A stretch of 64,000 nt of DNA from Zygnema cylindricum (Eukaryota; Streptophyta; Zygnematophyceae; Zygnematales; Zygnemataceae): contig JBBHKE010003035.1 in assembly GCA_037447655.1 (NCBI GenBank), positions 1-64,000 of the forward strand. Direction: 5' to 3'. The translations under genes were made by a program, and so were the position numbers. The notes under the pieces are model-generated. The model searched no databases and had not been told where the DNA came from. It saw nothing but the letters and a program-made list of their open reading frames with translations. This document shows, piece by piece, positions 12,400 to 23,995 of this stretch. Position 1 is the stretch's first letter, and each line of letters opens with the position of its first letter.

Positions 12400-13640
12400 T
12401 TTTGCACGGTCAAACACCGACCGCACGCCACACTATTTAAAACGGCAGTGTATTAGAGTTATTAACGCTAATTCAAAAAGTACCTTAAATAATGTAAAGA
12501 ATAATTTAGAATAATGTACTCTGATTACGGTGATCGAGTCAAAATTTGGGGTGAAGAAATTAGCGTACATAACTCCTATTACGATTCGCGGTGTACACTA
12601 TTTAAAAACATTCCAAATTAGAGTAATCGACAATTCGACACTTATTAAATCGTACTTGTAATAGCATGAAGGATATAATAGATAAAAGAGAATGATTAAT
12701 TACTTTTTGAGTTCGAGGGTCGAAAATAGGGGTGATGAATTAGTGTTATCAACACTAATAGCAAATCACGTTGTAGTCGCTCAAAATATAAAATATAATG
12801 TAATAAAATACGTACCTTAAATGTAAACAAAAAACCGACAATCTACCCTAAAAGAAAAAGTTTCCATGCTTCCGTCGTGTCCACTGACGCAATATTGCTT
12901 CAAAAATTTGCTAGAGAACTGTATAGTACACCGTGTATCGCTATTAGTGTCGATGTTTTTTTGGCCGCTTAAAACATTTCTTCTCCGTTCACATTTATCG
13001 AATTATGCATCTGGCGGTTACGATTGAAATCCAAGATTATCACCTTACCATTGGCGGTTTCCATATGAAAATCCTACAAGTGTGTACGGAAAAATATGTT
13101 TTAAGTGACTAAAAGATTATTAACACTACACCGTGAATCGCTATTAGTGTAATGAAACAATTAGCGTTATTTACGCTAATTGGAAATTTCAGTTTTTTCC
13201 AAAAAAACTTTTATTCTAATTTATCATTAACGAATTTGTAAACTGTTTTGTAAAAAAATTCAGCGCATAATATATCCACACTAAAATATGTGCATGTACG
13301 AAATTGTTCAAATCGTACGCCGTCGCGTTTTTTTGACATCCGCGTATGCCGAAAAATATTTACGCAATTATATCTTAGCGCGACTACGAGACATTGGGAA
13401 TATTTTTTTCTGTACTTTTTGAGTTGAAAAAGTACAAAATAGTACGGCTCTGATAGTCCATACACCACCCTATTTAAAATGGCACCATATTAGAGTTATG
13501 AACCCTATTTAATGGGGTACCTCAAATAACATTTCGAAACATTTAGAATCATTAATTCTATTTCAGAACTTGCCGAAAAAAACAAGGTACCTCAATTAGA
13601 GTCATGAACGCTAATAGCGATTCACGGTGTAATAGCGATA
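12400..13640. repeat. Cluster of MITE-like elements (CACCGTG family)
   Basis: At least four termini of the TACACCGTGAATCGCTATT family occur here. Left-type ends start at 12927 and 13127, and right-type ends (gcgattcacggtgta or variant) finish near 12596, 12775 and 13631. Several are followed inward by attagcgtta..taacgctaat palindromic sequence. The element starting at 12927 appears cut by the one starting at 13127. There is no coding potential. Confidence 0.6.
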
Positions 13641-14567
13641 CACGGTGTACCGTACAGTGCAAGTACATGGTATCGGGTAGACTGACGCATTGTCGCTTTT
13701 TTAACATTTGGATTAAGATTGCGTACTCTACTTTATCGGGTAAATGCCCGATGTGGTGACGTAATAGATAAAACGATGTACAAAATGTAGCCGATTATTT
13801 CAAACTCTAACCAATGTGCCGAAGCCGCCATGTACAATATTGTCACAGGCGACCGTGGAGTTGAGGTTACAAACGGTCAACCAAAACAGTGACCGGCTGT
13901 TAAATGACCGCCCGCGCCAGAACCGGAACGGATACGGTTGCCTAATTTTGGGGGCCGGGCAGTTGCGGTCGGTTGATTCACCAGAAAAAAAAAGGTCGGT
14001 TACAGTCAATTACCAAAAAAACAAAAAAAATGAAAATTTTGTACCGTCCTTACAATCCAACATTATTGTACTTTGTAATCTTTGGTATGTTCGAAGTAAG
14101 TGACATCATGATTAGCGTCGTGAATCTGACACGGTAGTAACACTATTCATTTCGCAAATCTTAGGAAACGCGACAAATCGTAATTATTGGCTTAATCATA
14201 CGCCGTACATTATTGCAAAGTACATTAACGCTAATAATAACGAGCGTTGTAATTTTGTACTTTTTCGGTAACGGGCGGGCACGGTTAGTCGCGAGAAATT
14301 GAGTTTCGGTTATTTTTTATTTTTCGTAAACGCCGATCGGTTAACGGTTAACAATTTTGGAGCGTGACATAACCCGGTTGGGCGACGATTCCTCAGATTT
14401 TGAAAAAAAAAACGGTCGGTTTCGGTTTGGTAAAAAATTGACTTTTGCGACCTTTGCCGAGGAGTGTGAATGTGAGGCCAATTTTATTGACTAACAATGC
14501 TGCAAAATTAAATAGAACCTAATGTGGCGATACGCAAATCTATGGTTAAAATCCAAAAAATCACTCG
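13641..14567. other. Spacer, nothing recognised
   Basis: AT-rich unique-looking DNA with short open frames on both strands. None has a recognisable domain. No gene, RNA or clear repeat was seen. Confidence 0.5.
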
Positions 14568-14860
14568 TTAGGAGGAGAGGGAGAGACAGAGGAAGAGAGG
14601 GGGTGGATAGAGGAAGTGAAGGAGGAGAAAGTGGGTCAGGCAGGTAGAGAGGGAAAGACAGAGGCAACAATGGAAGGAGGAAGGGAGATAGTGAGAAAAG
14701 AAGGAGGAGCCGAGCATGATGGATAGATAGAGGGAGGGGCTCAGGTAGAAAGAAAAGGAGGGGGGGAGGGAGATAAGGAGCGCCAAAAAGAGGGAATAGA
14801 AAGAAGTAGCACGGAGGTCAAAAAAGAGTAAGGGAGGAGGGCTCAAAGCGCTCAAGATCC
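14568..14860. repeat. Purine-rich low-complexity tract
   Basis: About 290 bp consist mainly of GGAGG, GAGAG and GGGAG motifs on the + strand. The long minus-strand frame across it encodes Leu/Ser/Phe/Pro low complexity and is an artefact of the pyrimidine-rich complement. Similar purine-rich tracts flank the AceTr locus downstream. Confidence 0.8.
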
Positions 14861-15380
14861 TTGTTTGCCTGCCCTCCATGACAAAGCATGGTGTCGTGTT
14901 CCACACAGATGGCACACATTGTTGCTCACATAAACAATCTTATTCTCAATGTTTGGGCTTCATCACCTAACACAAAATACTATCTCAGAAAGAAGACATA
15001 AAATGAAAAAAAAGCGGTCTTATATGCAGGAACATCGATCAGAAAATCTTAGCTATCAAAAGTGAAGAGGTTGAAAATTTGAATTAAATAGATTGCAGAC
15101 ATTCTACAAATCCACATTTTCGGAACATAGATTGGGCTGCATCCGCCTCTGAGCATGCCTCCTATGCTTAGTTACAACTATTCTTCCGCCACATTATACA
15201 AAAAAACACTGAAGTCGCTAAGCTAGTGAAATATATGGATGCAAGACATATCTTATTCAAAAAAAAAATATTTCATCTAAACCGTTTTTCTCTAACCTAC
15301 AGAAATTGTCTGGAACAATCTCTGAACGACCACATTTCACGTTCACAACCTCAATTTTTAGCGGCTTCTGCCCCTCCCCC
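14861..15380. other. 3' flank of disrupted host gene
   Basis: Transcribed leftwards, this stretch would follow the stop codon at 15381-15383 of the host exon described next. It is AT-rich with no coding signal. No definite polyadenylation site can be assigned. Confidence 0.4.
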
Positions 15381-15539
15381 CTACTGCTGCACGGTGAAGT
15401 CCAGGTATTGGACGGTGTAGGAGGGCTCTGTCCACGTGGTAGTGCCCGCCCACGTTCTGCTGCTGATGGCGAAGGGGTCCCAAACGCTCTGGTAGAAGTA
15501 CACCGGCTGCGCCGAGAAGGGGTGCCCGACAACTACCGC
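15381..15539 (-). pseudogene. Host exon, C-terminal part, split by Copia-B
   Basis: On the minus strand this GC-rich segment reads 52 codons ending in TAG (15381-15383). The residues are unlike any retroelement here, with aromatic/Thr-rich sequence such as HPFSAQPVYFYQSVW and, nearer the end, TVQYLDFTVQQ. The frame is interrupted at 15539 by the start of the Copia-B LTR. It resumes on the far side of that element at 24478 as codons for VHQV. Codon use and GC content resemble the AceTr gene and not the neighbouring repeats. The family is not recognised; a secreted or carbohydrate-binding type beta-sandwich protein is a guess. The insertion destroys the gene unless another copy exists. Confidence 0.6.
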
Positions 15540-16115
15540 TGTTAAAGGACATTTAGCGTCAGTTTGTTCGTACCCATCATTGCATAGGTTTGTCCAATCT
15601 TCGTCTTGTCTGTACTGTTCATTTCATGCGTTGGTCCGGTCTTGGTCTTGTTCGTACTGTTCATTTCATGCGTCTGTCCGGTCTTGTCGCCCTACGTACT
15701 AGTCTTTTGGGGGATGGTCTCTCTTTGTCCTACGCATATCTTTGTTTCTCTTAATTCTTTTTGTACCTTATTTGTGGCTTCGTACTCTTTGTCGCTTGAG
15801 TCTAAGTCGTTACTTTAGGTCTTAATTACTATTGTACATTGCCACCCTAAAGTCAATCTGTTAAAATATAACTTACGTTAGAATCTAGTCTACATACATT
15901 AGAATCTAGTCATGTACAATCTTGACTAGGATCCTTTTTGTTACAGCGCACCAAAGAGCGCTTAGACTCCACAGTAAATAGCACTCTGTATTTTGTATGT
16001 AAGTGATTTTTCTCACGCAATGAAATCATCCCAAATACAAATCAATTTCTCTCTCAAATGCATTGATCTTTTTCTTGTGTAGAATTTCATGGCTTTTACC
16101 AATCCACCTTCAATA
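15540..16115 (+). repeat. 5' LTR of Copia-B
   Basis: It begins TGTTAAAGGACATTTAGCG and ends TTCAATA just before the primer-like GGTTAGGGGCC. The 3' copy matches from its start (TTTTACAGGACATTTAGCG) and again from 'ttcttactgttcatttcatg' through ctctaata at 24472. The final stretch contains atggctttyaccaatcc, which looks like a gag start. It is present in both copies and therefore belongs to the LTR. Confidence 0.75.
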
Positions 16116-16126
16116 GGTTAGGGGCC
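16116..16126 (+). other. Primer-binding site of Copia-B (half-tRNA type)
   Basis: GGTTAGGGGCC differs by one base from GGTTATGGGCC, the sequence after the LTRs of D and G. GGTTATGGGCC is complementary to the anticodon arm of initiator tRNA-Met, the primer mode known from Drosophila copia. Confidence 0.6.
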
Positions 16127-17250
16127 TGGCGATGCCACTTCTAATAGTATCCAAAAGTTTGATGGCCAAAACTTTTATGATTAGTCATATTCAGCCATGC
16201 ATTTTATCAAACACGAGAAGATTTGGGACCATTTAATAGGAATTCAAACTTCCTATCCTTTCCTCTTTTGATACACCAACAAAAAAGCTACAAAAGAGTT
16301 GGCAATAACTACATGGAAACAAAAGAATGAGGATACGCACGCTTGCCTAGTGATGTCACTTACTACCAAGTGCACTCGTCTTATTCCTGGCGCCTACTTG
16401 TACGCTGAGGCTTTGAGTCGTCATCAAGCAGCTTACATTCAAACCGGATGGGCCGCTCGTTGAATTGAAAAACTAGCGTTTTTTAACTCTATGAAAAAGC
16501 CGACGGAATCCATGCAAGATTGGATTAGCACAGTCAAATTGTCGGCCGGTAAGTGCACCATGATAGGCGTGCATCTTTTCGACGAATACCTCTTCTCTAC
16601 CCTTTTGGGAGGACTCCCTGAAACCATTTCCCCTTTCATTTCCTCGTTTGACAATCTAGACCAATCCATTCCCTTTCACTCCCTTTGTACAAAACTTTTG
16701 CATAAAGAGTCAAAAATTCTCCCTCTTTTTGCTCCAAATCTCTCTCATGCAAATGCTTTTATCGCTGAAAATCAAAAAACTAACTCGGGGGGGGGGGGGG
16801 GGGGGGTGCAACGTTTGTTTTGCGCTTAGTGCAAAACAAAAGGACATGCCGTTGAAGAATGTCGAAAATTGGCGAGGCCGAAAGCAACCGAGGCTTCCAA
16901 TCCCCCTAAAAATGGAGGGAATGCCAACGTTGCCTATGCCACCCCACCAATTTTTCCCAACCCCCCACTCCCTCCACACCCTTCTTTCCTTCCAATTTTT
17001 TTTTATCCTCACCATTATTCCCCTTCACCATCATTCCCACAATCTTCTAACGCCGCAGCGCACTATGCCTCTTCAAACTTCGTTAACCTCCCTTGGTCGA
17101 CCGCTTTCTCCCTACATTTTCCCTCTAATTATCCCACTCCAGTAGCTACCTTTTTTGTCCTCCCTCCCTTACCAGAATTTGGATATGGCAATGTTGCCCA
17201 TCATATCCCAAATTGTGTCACCCCTGATACTCAATTTCCACAATAGTACG
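16127..17250 (+). pseudogene. Copia-B gag, degenerate
   Basis: Frames from about 16140 encode an N-terminal capsid region (FDGQNFYD, then IWDHL), then a UBN2-like segment at 16491-16780 (MQDWISTVKLS; LLGGLPETISPF). A 20-G homopolymer at 16787-16806 comes next. Directly after it lies a CCHC knuckle with a stop codon replacing one spacer residue (CA*CKTKGHAVEEC). A Pro/Ser-rich linker runs to 17246. Stops occur near 16120, 16181 and 16270 and frames change around the G-run. It could not yield a full capsid. Confidence 0.75.
16787..16806 (+). repeat. 20-bp poly-G run
   Basis: Twenty consecutive G bases lie in the Copia-B gag region next to the zinc knuckle. Homopolymers of this length readily slip, and the gag frame changes here. 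A sequencing or assembly length error is also possible. Confidence 0.9.
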
Positions 17251-17259
17251 CTTTTCTAT

Positions 17260-20200
17260 CTCAAACCCTTGACGATTGGCTAATAGATAGTGGTGCTAGT
17301 CACCACCTATCACCACGATATGATTGGTTCACTCACCTATGTTATTTATCATCTCTAATGCATATTCGCTTAGGAGACGACCCCATTGGCTACTCTTTCT
17401 GGCGACGTAAACGTCCCTAATGTGTCTATTCACATACGCAACGTAATTAAACGTCCCTAATGTGTCTATTCACATACGCAACGTAATCTTTGTTCCTGGT
17501 CTAGTTAGGAATCTATTTTCTGTCAAAATCGCCACTTCTGACAGCTAAAAAGCTAATTTTAATAATGATAGAGTAACATTTCTTGATAGAAAAGACAGTA
17601 ATTCTCTAGGTTTTGGCTTACAAGCCTGTAATACGCCAAAGTTATTTGCTTTAAATGCTAACGTTGAAAGTTTCCACTTTGGCATTTAACAAATGGTAAT
17701 TTGAATAGCGAAAGTTTACGTACTTTGCGAAATCTTGTAACCAGAATACATTCATTTTCTAAGAAATCTTTGGATTTTGTCACAGTTGCGTGCAAGGAAA
17801 AATGCCGCGTCACTCATTTCCCACTAAAACTACCATCATAACTGAACCACTTGCACTTGTACATACAAACTGCGTGGTCCCATGCGCAAGCGTAGCTACA
17901 GTGGATCCTTTTATTTTGTCACTTTCATTAACCACGCCACTCGTTTTTCACAAGTGTATCCAATCTGTCACAAATCTGACGCTTTTGCAAGATTTCAAGA
18001 ATTTAAGGCGTTGGCAATTTTTTTTTACAAGAAGTGAATAAAGGTTATGAAACATGGAATCTCGCGTCATTTGACGGCGCCTCAAACGCCACAACAAAAC
18101 GACATTGCAGAAAGGTACAATCGAACATTATATGACATGTCATGCTCCATGTTGTACTTTTTCAATTTACCCTATGAATTTTGGGTAGAGGCTGTCATTT
18201 GGGCAAATTACTTACGCAATCTTTGTCCCACTAACGCTTTACCAAAATCTACTCCAATGGAAGCCAGGTCCTCTGTCAAACCAGATATACACCACCTTCG
18301 AATCTTTGGATGTGAAGCGTGGTATAAAGATCTCCTCCAACCGGACAACAAATTGGGTGCTTGCGCATTTTGTGGCATTTTCGTTGGGTACGCTCCAAAT
18401 TCCAAAGCGTACTGCATTTGGAGTCCTTCTAAAAATCGCGTCATCACCACCAGAGAAGTAACTTTCAACAAAACCCCACTTCTTCAAACCTTGTCTCGTA
18501 CTCCCTTCTCTAACCCTCTTCCCCCATTATCCGACTTTCCTTCCCCCTCCATCTATGACCCTCTTCTCCCAAAAATCCCCCTTCAATCTCTTTAGCCATC
18601 TGACCTCACCTACCTTACACTTTCCCACCCCTCTCGTTCTAATCCTCCCATATTTTTTCCCTCATCATCTTCAAGTCCCCCCACTCCATCTTCTCCTACC
18701 TCCCATTATTTTCCCGGTTGCTCCTATCACTCCTGCCAGCCAATCAACTGCCCTTCCTTTTTATTTTGTCAAAAATTCCGAAGATACTACCTCCTCTCTA
18801 CCTCTTTTCTAAGATGATCATCTTTTTGACAATCTTCCCCCCACAATGTTTTCCAACTCACCTTTTCTTGGGCCTTTTGCTCCTCTTTAGCCTTCACCTC
18901 CCGCGCTTGAGCCTTCCCCTCCTCTAGAGCCCTCTCTTTTACCTCTCCGAAACCTCGCACGCCCTAGAGTTTCCCCCTATCAGCTTATTAGCTCCATAGG
19001 CCATGCCTCTCTTGCTTACGCTTACTCGACTGGGGCCTCTACCTCTCTTATTTTAGCCCCTCTCTCTCTCAAAGCTGCCCTAAAACGTCTTGATGCCTCC
19101 CTTTGGAAAATCGCCGCTGATGCTGAATTCAATGCCTTAATTTTTGACAAAACATGGAATCTTGTTCCCCTTCCCTCTGGAAGAAAGACAATCGGCTCAA
19201 AATGGGTCTTCCGTGTAAAACAAATAATGGATGGATTCGTGGACAAATACAAAGCTCGCTTGGTGGCAAAGGGCTTTTCTCAAATTGAAGGTATAGATTG
19301 TATTGAAACTTTTGCTCCAGTAGCACGGTTGACATCTATCCGCACTTTACTTGCTTTAGCCGCTGAACATAATTTCCATGTTTATCAGATGGATGTTAAG
19401 AATGCCTTCTTAAATGTTATCATGTCCGAGGACATTTACATGCATTAGCCCGAGGGCTATATTTCCCCTTCATCTGAACATCTGGTTTGCCATCTCATCA
19501 AAACAATATATGGATTAAAACAACCCCTCCGTTTATGGAACCATACCATAGATGCAATTATGCTGAAAGAAGGATTTACCCGAATTGATGCAGATTTTAG
19601 CATTTACTCTCATGGCTCTGGCACCTCATTGATTATTGTTGCCATCTTTGTCAATGATCTACTTCTTGTTGGTCCGTTCCTCTTTGAAATCTCTCCTGTC
19701 AAATCTTTCCTTCAAACACATTTTGACATGGCCGATCTAGGTGAGCTCATGTATTATTTGGGCATTCAAGTTTCTCGTAACTGCTCAGCTCACACCCTAT
19801 CTCTCTCTCTGGAGATCTTTATCTCTGATCTTTTGTAACGCTTTGGCATGGTTGACTACTCCTCCCTTTCCACTCCTTTGGATGCCAATGCCCCTCTCCT
19901 CCCTTCCATCGACTCCATTTTCGCCCCCTCCCTCCATGCCACTTACCACTCGATGGTCGGGGCCCTTATGTACGCCATGCAGGCCACCCGCCGTGACATT
20001 GCCATAGCTGTCAATAAACTCACACGATTCCTCCAACGTCCTTCTCTTGATCATCTTGCCGCAACCAAACGTGTCTTTCGTTATCTATAGGGCACTAAAA
20101 CTCTTTGTCTTACATATTCTTCCTCTAGATCTAGTGCTCTTACGGGTTTTGTTGATTAAGATTGGGCACAAGATGAGCTTTCCCGCCGTTCCACCACTGG

Positions 20201-20630
20201 CTCGTGCTTCTTTTTGGGCAATGGTCTTATCTCTTGGTCATGCATAAAGCAACCTACCACTGCATGCTCTAGCACTGAGGCGGAACATATGGTCGTTTGT
20301 CACTCCGCCATGGAAGCTGTTTGGCTTCGGATTCTGCTTTCCAATCTTGGATTTCCCCTTTCAGCCCCTACTTCTATTTTTTTTCTGATTCCAAAGGAGC
20401 CCTTGCTTTGATCCGCAATCTTGTTCACCATAAGCGGACGAAACACATCGAAATTCAGTATCATTACTCTCGAGAGTGGGTCGAAGATGGCACTCTCTAG
20501 TTTTTTTATGTGAAATCCGCTGACCAAGTGGCCGATTATCTCACCAAGGCTCTTCATCGCCCTCACTTTGAGCAGCATCACCTCTCCTCTAGCCTCGTCT
20601 TCCTTCTCCTCCCGCTAAATTTCATTTTCT
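17260..20630 (+). pseudogene. Copia-B pol: protease, integrase, RT, RNase H; broken
   Basis: The protease motif DSGASHHL is at about 17286-17309. Only the C-terminal part of the integrase core is clear (18047-18595), with PQQNDIAERYNR carrying the catalytic Glu. Reverse transcriptase spans about 19060-19850 with KARLVAKGFSQ and MDVKNAFLN. The catalytic box reads FVND (19647-19658) in place of YVDD, so the first catalytic Asp is Asn. RNase H lies at 19848-20580 (STEAEHM, RTKHIEIQYH). Stops at about 19448, 19836, 20088, 20158 and 20498 and frame shifts inactivate it. The region between integrase and RT is Pro/Ser-rich. Confidence 0.8.
17408..17487 (+). repeat. Tandem duplication, 2 x 40 bp
   Basis: The 40-bp unit beginning taaacgtccctaatgtgtct is repeated head to tail within the protease/integrase junction of Copia-B. 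The extra copy is not a multiple of three bases and shifts the frame. Confidence 0.85.
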
Positions 20631-20671
20631 TTTCATCTCAATCTACTTCTTAGTTTTCGCTTGAGGGGGGG

Positions 20672-20710
20672 TTTTACAGGACATTTAGCGTTGGTTTTGT
20701 CCGTACCCAT
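20672..20710 (+). repeat. 3' LTR of Copia-B, first fragment
   Basis: TTTTACAGGACATTTAGCG directly after the polypurine tract matches the 5' LTR start. It is cut at 20710 by the left LTR of element J. Confidence 0.8.
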
Positions 20711-21877
20711 TGTAACTCTGAGACCTCCATTGGTCCTCAAAGTAAGCAGCTCACAAGAAGCTTATCTAGATAGTGCCTACTCTAAGTTGATATAAGCCCA
20801 AATGATTGACCCCTTGACAATCAAAACCCCAATACAGCTTCACCCCTGTGAAATAAGACTTTCTGTGTGCTCTGTTCCACCACAAAATGCAAAGTTAGAA
20901 TATGAGTTTTGGACACATTCACCCACTTTGACTTTCCCTTAGAAATTCAGCCACCCTGGCAATCAAAAAATCTGACTGACTACACCACTATGTAGCTTAG
21001 ACTCCCGTAAGTACGCAGCAAAAATAATAATTGAAAATGGTCAAGTAAATTGATAGTTATGATTGGCCAAAGTTTGCCTTTTATACAAGATGCTCTTTGG
21101 GAGAGGCGGCTACCTACCCAAAATATTCTAAGTCCTAAACCCCTCTCTAAACCCCCTAGTACTAAGGTACGGACAAATCATAGGACAATACCATACAATA
21201 AAGTATAGGTGCCGGAGTACTTTCTGTATGGACATCGTACGACATCGCCATAATGGTGAAATTTGTCACATGAAGATTTGTTGTCTTGCACTCCGGAGAT
21301 TCCGCAAACGCGTACGATGTCGTCATGTCTCATTCGGAATGGCGGCGTTCGGAAAACACCAAAACGCCCTATCTGAAATCTCGGCTCCTACCACGACCAT
21401 TCGATGAATGCCGGCATGAAATCTTAGCCGTCGAAATTAATGTTGTTTTGTTAATTCTGTGCGGTCCGAAATTCGTGCGTACTAATTCATTTCTATGTAT
21501 GTTCCGTCCCGTGAAATGTTACAGGAAAAGTAACGCAACGTTCACATTCAAATAATTATCGTACCATATATAATCTAGCAATAGGGTTAGGTTATAGGAT
21601 AGAGTTAACGGCTACCGGCTAAACTTCTGGACGATAGCAATCAGGATCAAGTCCTAGTTCCGGTAGCCTCTTTTGGTACAAACTAAGTTTAGCCTACTCT
21701 ATCTTCTAAGACAGCATAATCAGCCATGGCTCTGACTCCCTCTCCGGTCTTCAGTGACTACAACAAGTATGGGAGTTAGAGAGCGGAGGTGGAGGCAGGC
21801 TGCCCGTCTTTTTCTTTCCTTTTTATAAAGACATATTTAAACCTAGAAAATACTCTAGAAATCTATAAATTTCAACA
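20711..21877 (-). repeat. LTR-B2 of element J (3' LTR)
   Basis: Boundaries read TGTAACTCTGAG at the left and AAATTTCAACA at the right, 1167 bp. From 21065 to 21751 it is identical by eye to 23251-23937 in the partner LTR. Outside that tract the two differ at many positions. An inverted repeat GGCTACC/GGTAGCC lies at 21610-21616 and 21662-21668. Confidence 0.8.
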
Positions 21878-22896
21878 CCTTTATGACAATACACTCACAT
21901 TTTAGAAGGTCCATTAGATGAGGTGAAATAAACATTCGATCTTGCTGATCACATATTTTATTAAGCATTCCAATTTTCATAACCCCGAGGAAAGATTTTA
22001 TCCACCTTATCATTTTTTCATCCACACACAACCCGATTTCTCCCTTGCAATCCAAACAGCCAGCCCTATCTCGAATCTGCAACATATACCCGGATGTTAA
22101 CCCTTTTACAGGCACATCTTCACACCCGGATGTTAACCCTTTTACAGACACATCTTCACAGGCAACATCACACCAAGTAGTGATGTCAAATCCATCCACC
22201 TCCAAATATTCCCAAAAAACACTAGTCCCCACTAAGTTCCTTGTAAGATCTACATCTTCCGTACTCATATTTTTATCCATGATAACTACCCCATTTTTTG
22301 AACTTCCCTCACTCTCTCCTATGGAATACTTTCCACTATCACTTTCTTTTTCCAATAAAGATTTCTTCTTCCCTCAACCTTTAATCAAATATTTCTCTTC
22401 TCCCCTATCCTTTAAAACCTCTTCGAGTTTTACTTCTCCCCTTTCCTTGGAATCCGTTGAAGTATCCCTTTCCGACCAGGTGAAGCTATTGCAGACTGTT
22501 CTTACTGAGAGCCCGAGATGTTGGTACTATTTCTACTGCGATATAGTCCTCCACTTGGTATCGTGTTTTAAAAACTGCTTCCAAATCAAAACTAATTCCA
22601 GAAAATAGAGATAAAATTTGGAGTCTTGCTTAGGGAATCATCAATGACACCACTTGTGAGTTAAATCTCTTACCGTCGGAGGGGACATATGAGCGTTTAG
22701 ACCGAAGGTGCGTTGTGCTTTCCGGCATAATTGTTGCATAAGTTTAGTGTACCTTCAGTCAAAGTTTAGCTACCTGTTATAATCTTTCTTGGTATTCTTT
22801 TTCCCACTGCTTGGAAAAAATGAATTGCTAGATTGCCTGAGCTATATCGGTTAAGCTGGCAAAAAGATTGTCGGGGTGGTTGTGGCATATAGAGGG
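21855..22896 (-). pseudogene. Internal region of element J, degenerate ORF
   Basis: On the minus strand a frame at 22355-21855 encodes about 166 residues: an acidic/Ser start (EKESDSGKYS), then two copies of CEDV(S/P)VKGLTSG from a DNA tandem repeat near 22085-22150, then a Lys/Cys-containing end that runs into the LTR. Upstream (22896-22400) the minus frame looks protein-like but is broken by many stops. No zinc knuckle, protease or polymerase motif is seen. The function is unknown; remnants of a gag-like protein are possible. Confidence 0.4.
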
Positions 22897-23995
22897 TGTA
22901 ATTCTATGGACTCCATTGCCACACAAAATTCGCAGGTCCAAAGAAGCTAATCTAGGTAGTGCCAACCCCAAGTTTATATAAACCCAAATGATTGATCCTT
23001 TGACAACCAAAACACTATTGCAGCTTCACCTATGTGAAATAAGACTTTTTGTGTGCTCAGCTACACCACATAATGCAAAGTTAAAATATGAGTTTTCGAT
23101 AACATTCCCCACTTTGACTTTCCCTTTAAAATTCAGCCACCATGGCAAGCAAACACTCTGACTGACTATATTTTTGTGTAGCTTGGACTCCCTTGAGTCC
23201 GTAGCAAAAAAAATCATTGAAATTGGTCAACTGAGTTGATAGTTATAGCTGGCCAAAGTTTGCCTTTTATACAAGATGCTCTTTGGGAGAGGCGGCTACC
23301 TACCCAAAATATTCTAAGTCCTAAACCCCTCTCTAAACCCCCTAGTACTAAGGTACGGACAAATCATAGGACAATACCATACAATAAAGTATAGGTGCCG
23401 GAGTACTTTCTGTATGGACATCGTACGACATCGCCATAATGGTGAAATTTGTCACATGAAGATTTGTTGTCTTGCACTCCGGAGATTCCGCAAACGCGTA
23501 CGATGTCGTCATGTCTCATTCGGAATGGCGGCGTTCGGAAAACACCAAAACGCCCTATCTGAAATCTCGGCTCCTACCACGACCATTCGATGAATGCCGG
23601 CATGAAATCTTAGCCGTCGAAATTAATGTTGTTTTGTTAATTCTGTGCGGTCCGAAATTCGTGCGTACTAATTCATTTCTATGTATGTTCCGTCCCGTGA
23701 AATGTTACAGGAAAAGTAACGCAACGTTCACATTCAAATAATTATCGTACCATATATAATCTAGCAATAGGGTTAGGTTATAGGATAGAGTTAACGGCTA
23801 CCGGCTAAACTTCTGGACGATAGCAATCAGGATCAAGTCCTAGTTCCGGTAGCCTCTTTTGGTACAAACTAAGTTTAGCCTACTCTATCTTCTAAGACAG
23901 CATAATCAGCCATGGCTCTGACTCCCTCTCCGGTCTTTAGTGACTGCGACAAGTGTGGGGACTTGGAGAGTTGAGTGAGAAGCAGGCTGCCTTTG
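22897..23995 (-). repeat. LTR-B3 of element J (5' LTR, truncated)
   Basis: It begins TGTAATTCTATGGACTCC and follows the B family to about 23995, where it runs into the Copia-B LTR without the usual TTTCAACA-type end. It carries the 687-bp tract identical to LTR-B2. Confidence 0.75.

Larger units (their letters stand above)
20711..23995 (-). mobile_element. Element J, non-autonomous LTR element
   Basis: Two B-family LTRs (20711-21877 and 22897-23995) flank an internal segment of about 1.0 kb. The segment has no reverse transcriptase or integrase and only a degenerate minus-strand frame. By analogy with the B-family LTR in front of Copia-G, the sense strand is minus. The right LTR lacks its outer terminus and no clean target duplication is seen (left flank CCCAT). 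The size and missing enzymes suggest mobilisation by another element. Confidence 0.7.

Noticed and set aside
14568-14915. 115-residue minus-strand Leu/Ser/Phe-rich frame
   Set aside because: It is the pyrimidine complement of a purine-rich low-complexity tract.
15226-15545. Overlapping frames in both directions across the host exon
   Set aside because: The frame of the minus strand that ends at 15381 joins in phase to coding-like sequence beyond Copia-B. The others are shadows of it.
16710-17145. Frames with Gly runs around the G homopolymer
   Set aside because: They are reading-frame artefacts of the 20-G run and of the Pro-rich gag linker.
17408-17487. Direct repeats considered as a CRISPR-like array
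   Set aside because: There are only two abutting units with no spacers, inside a eukaryotic retroelement.
21286-21555. 89-residue frame present identically at 23472-23741
   Set aside because: The identity reflects duplicated LTR sequence (the 687-bp tract), not a conserved protein.
22045-22608. 187-residue + strand frame in element J
   Set aside because: It is antisense to the degenerate minus-strand frame, with Ser/Phe/Pro low complexity.
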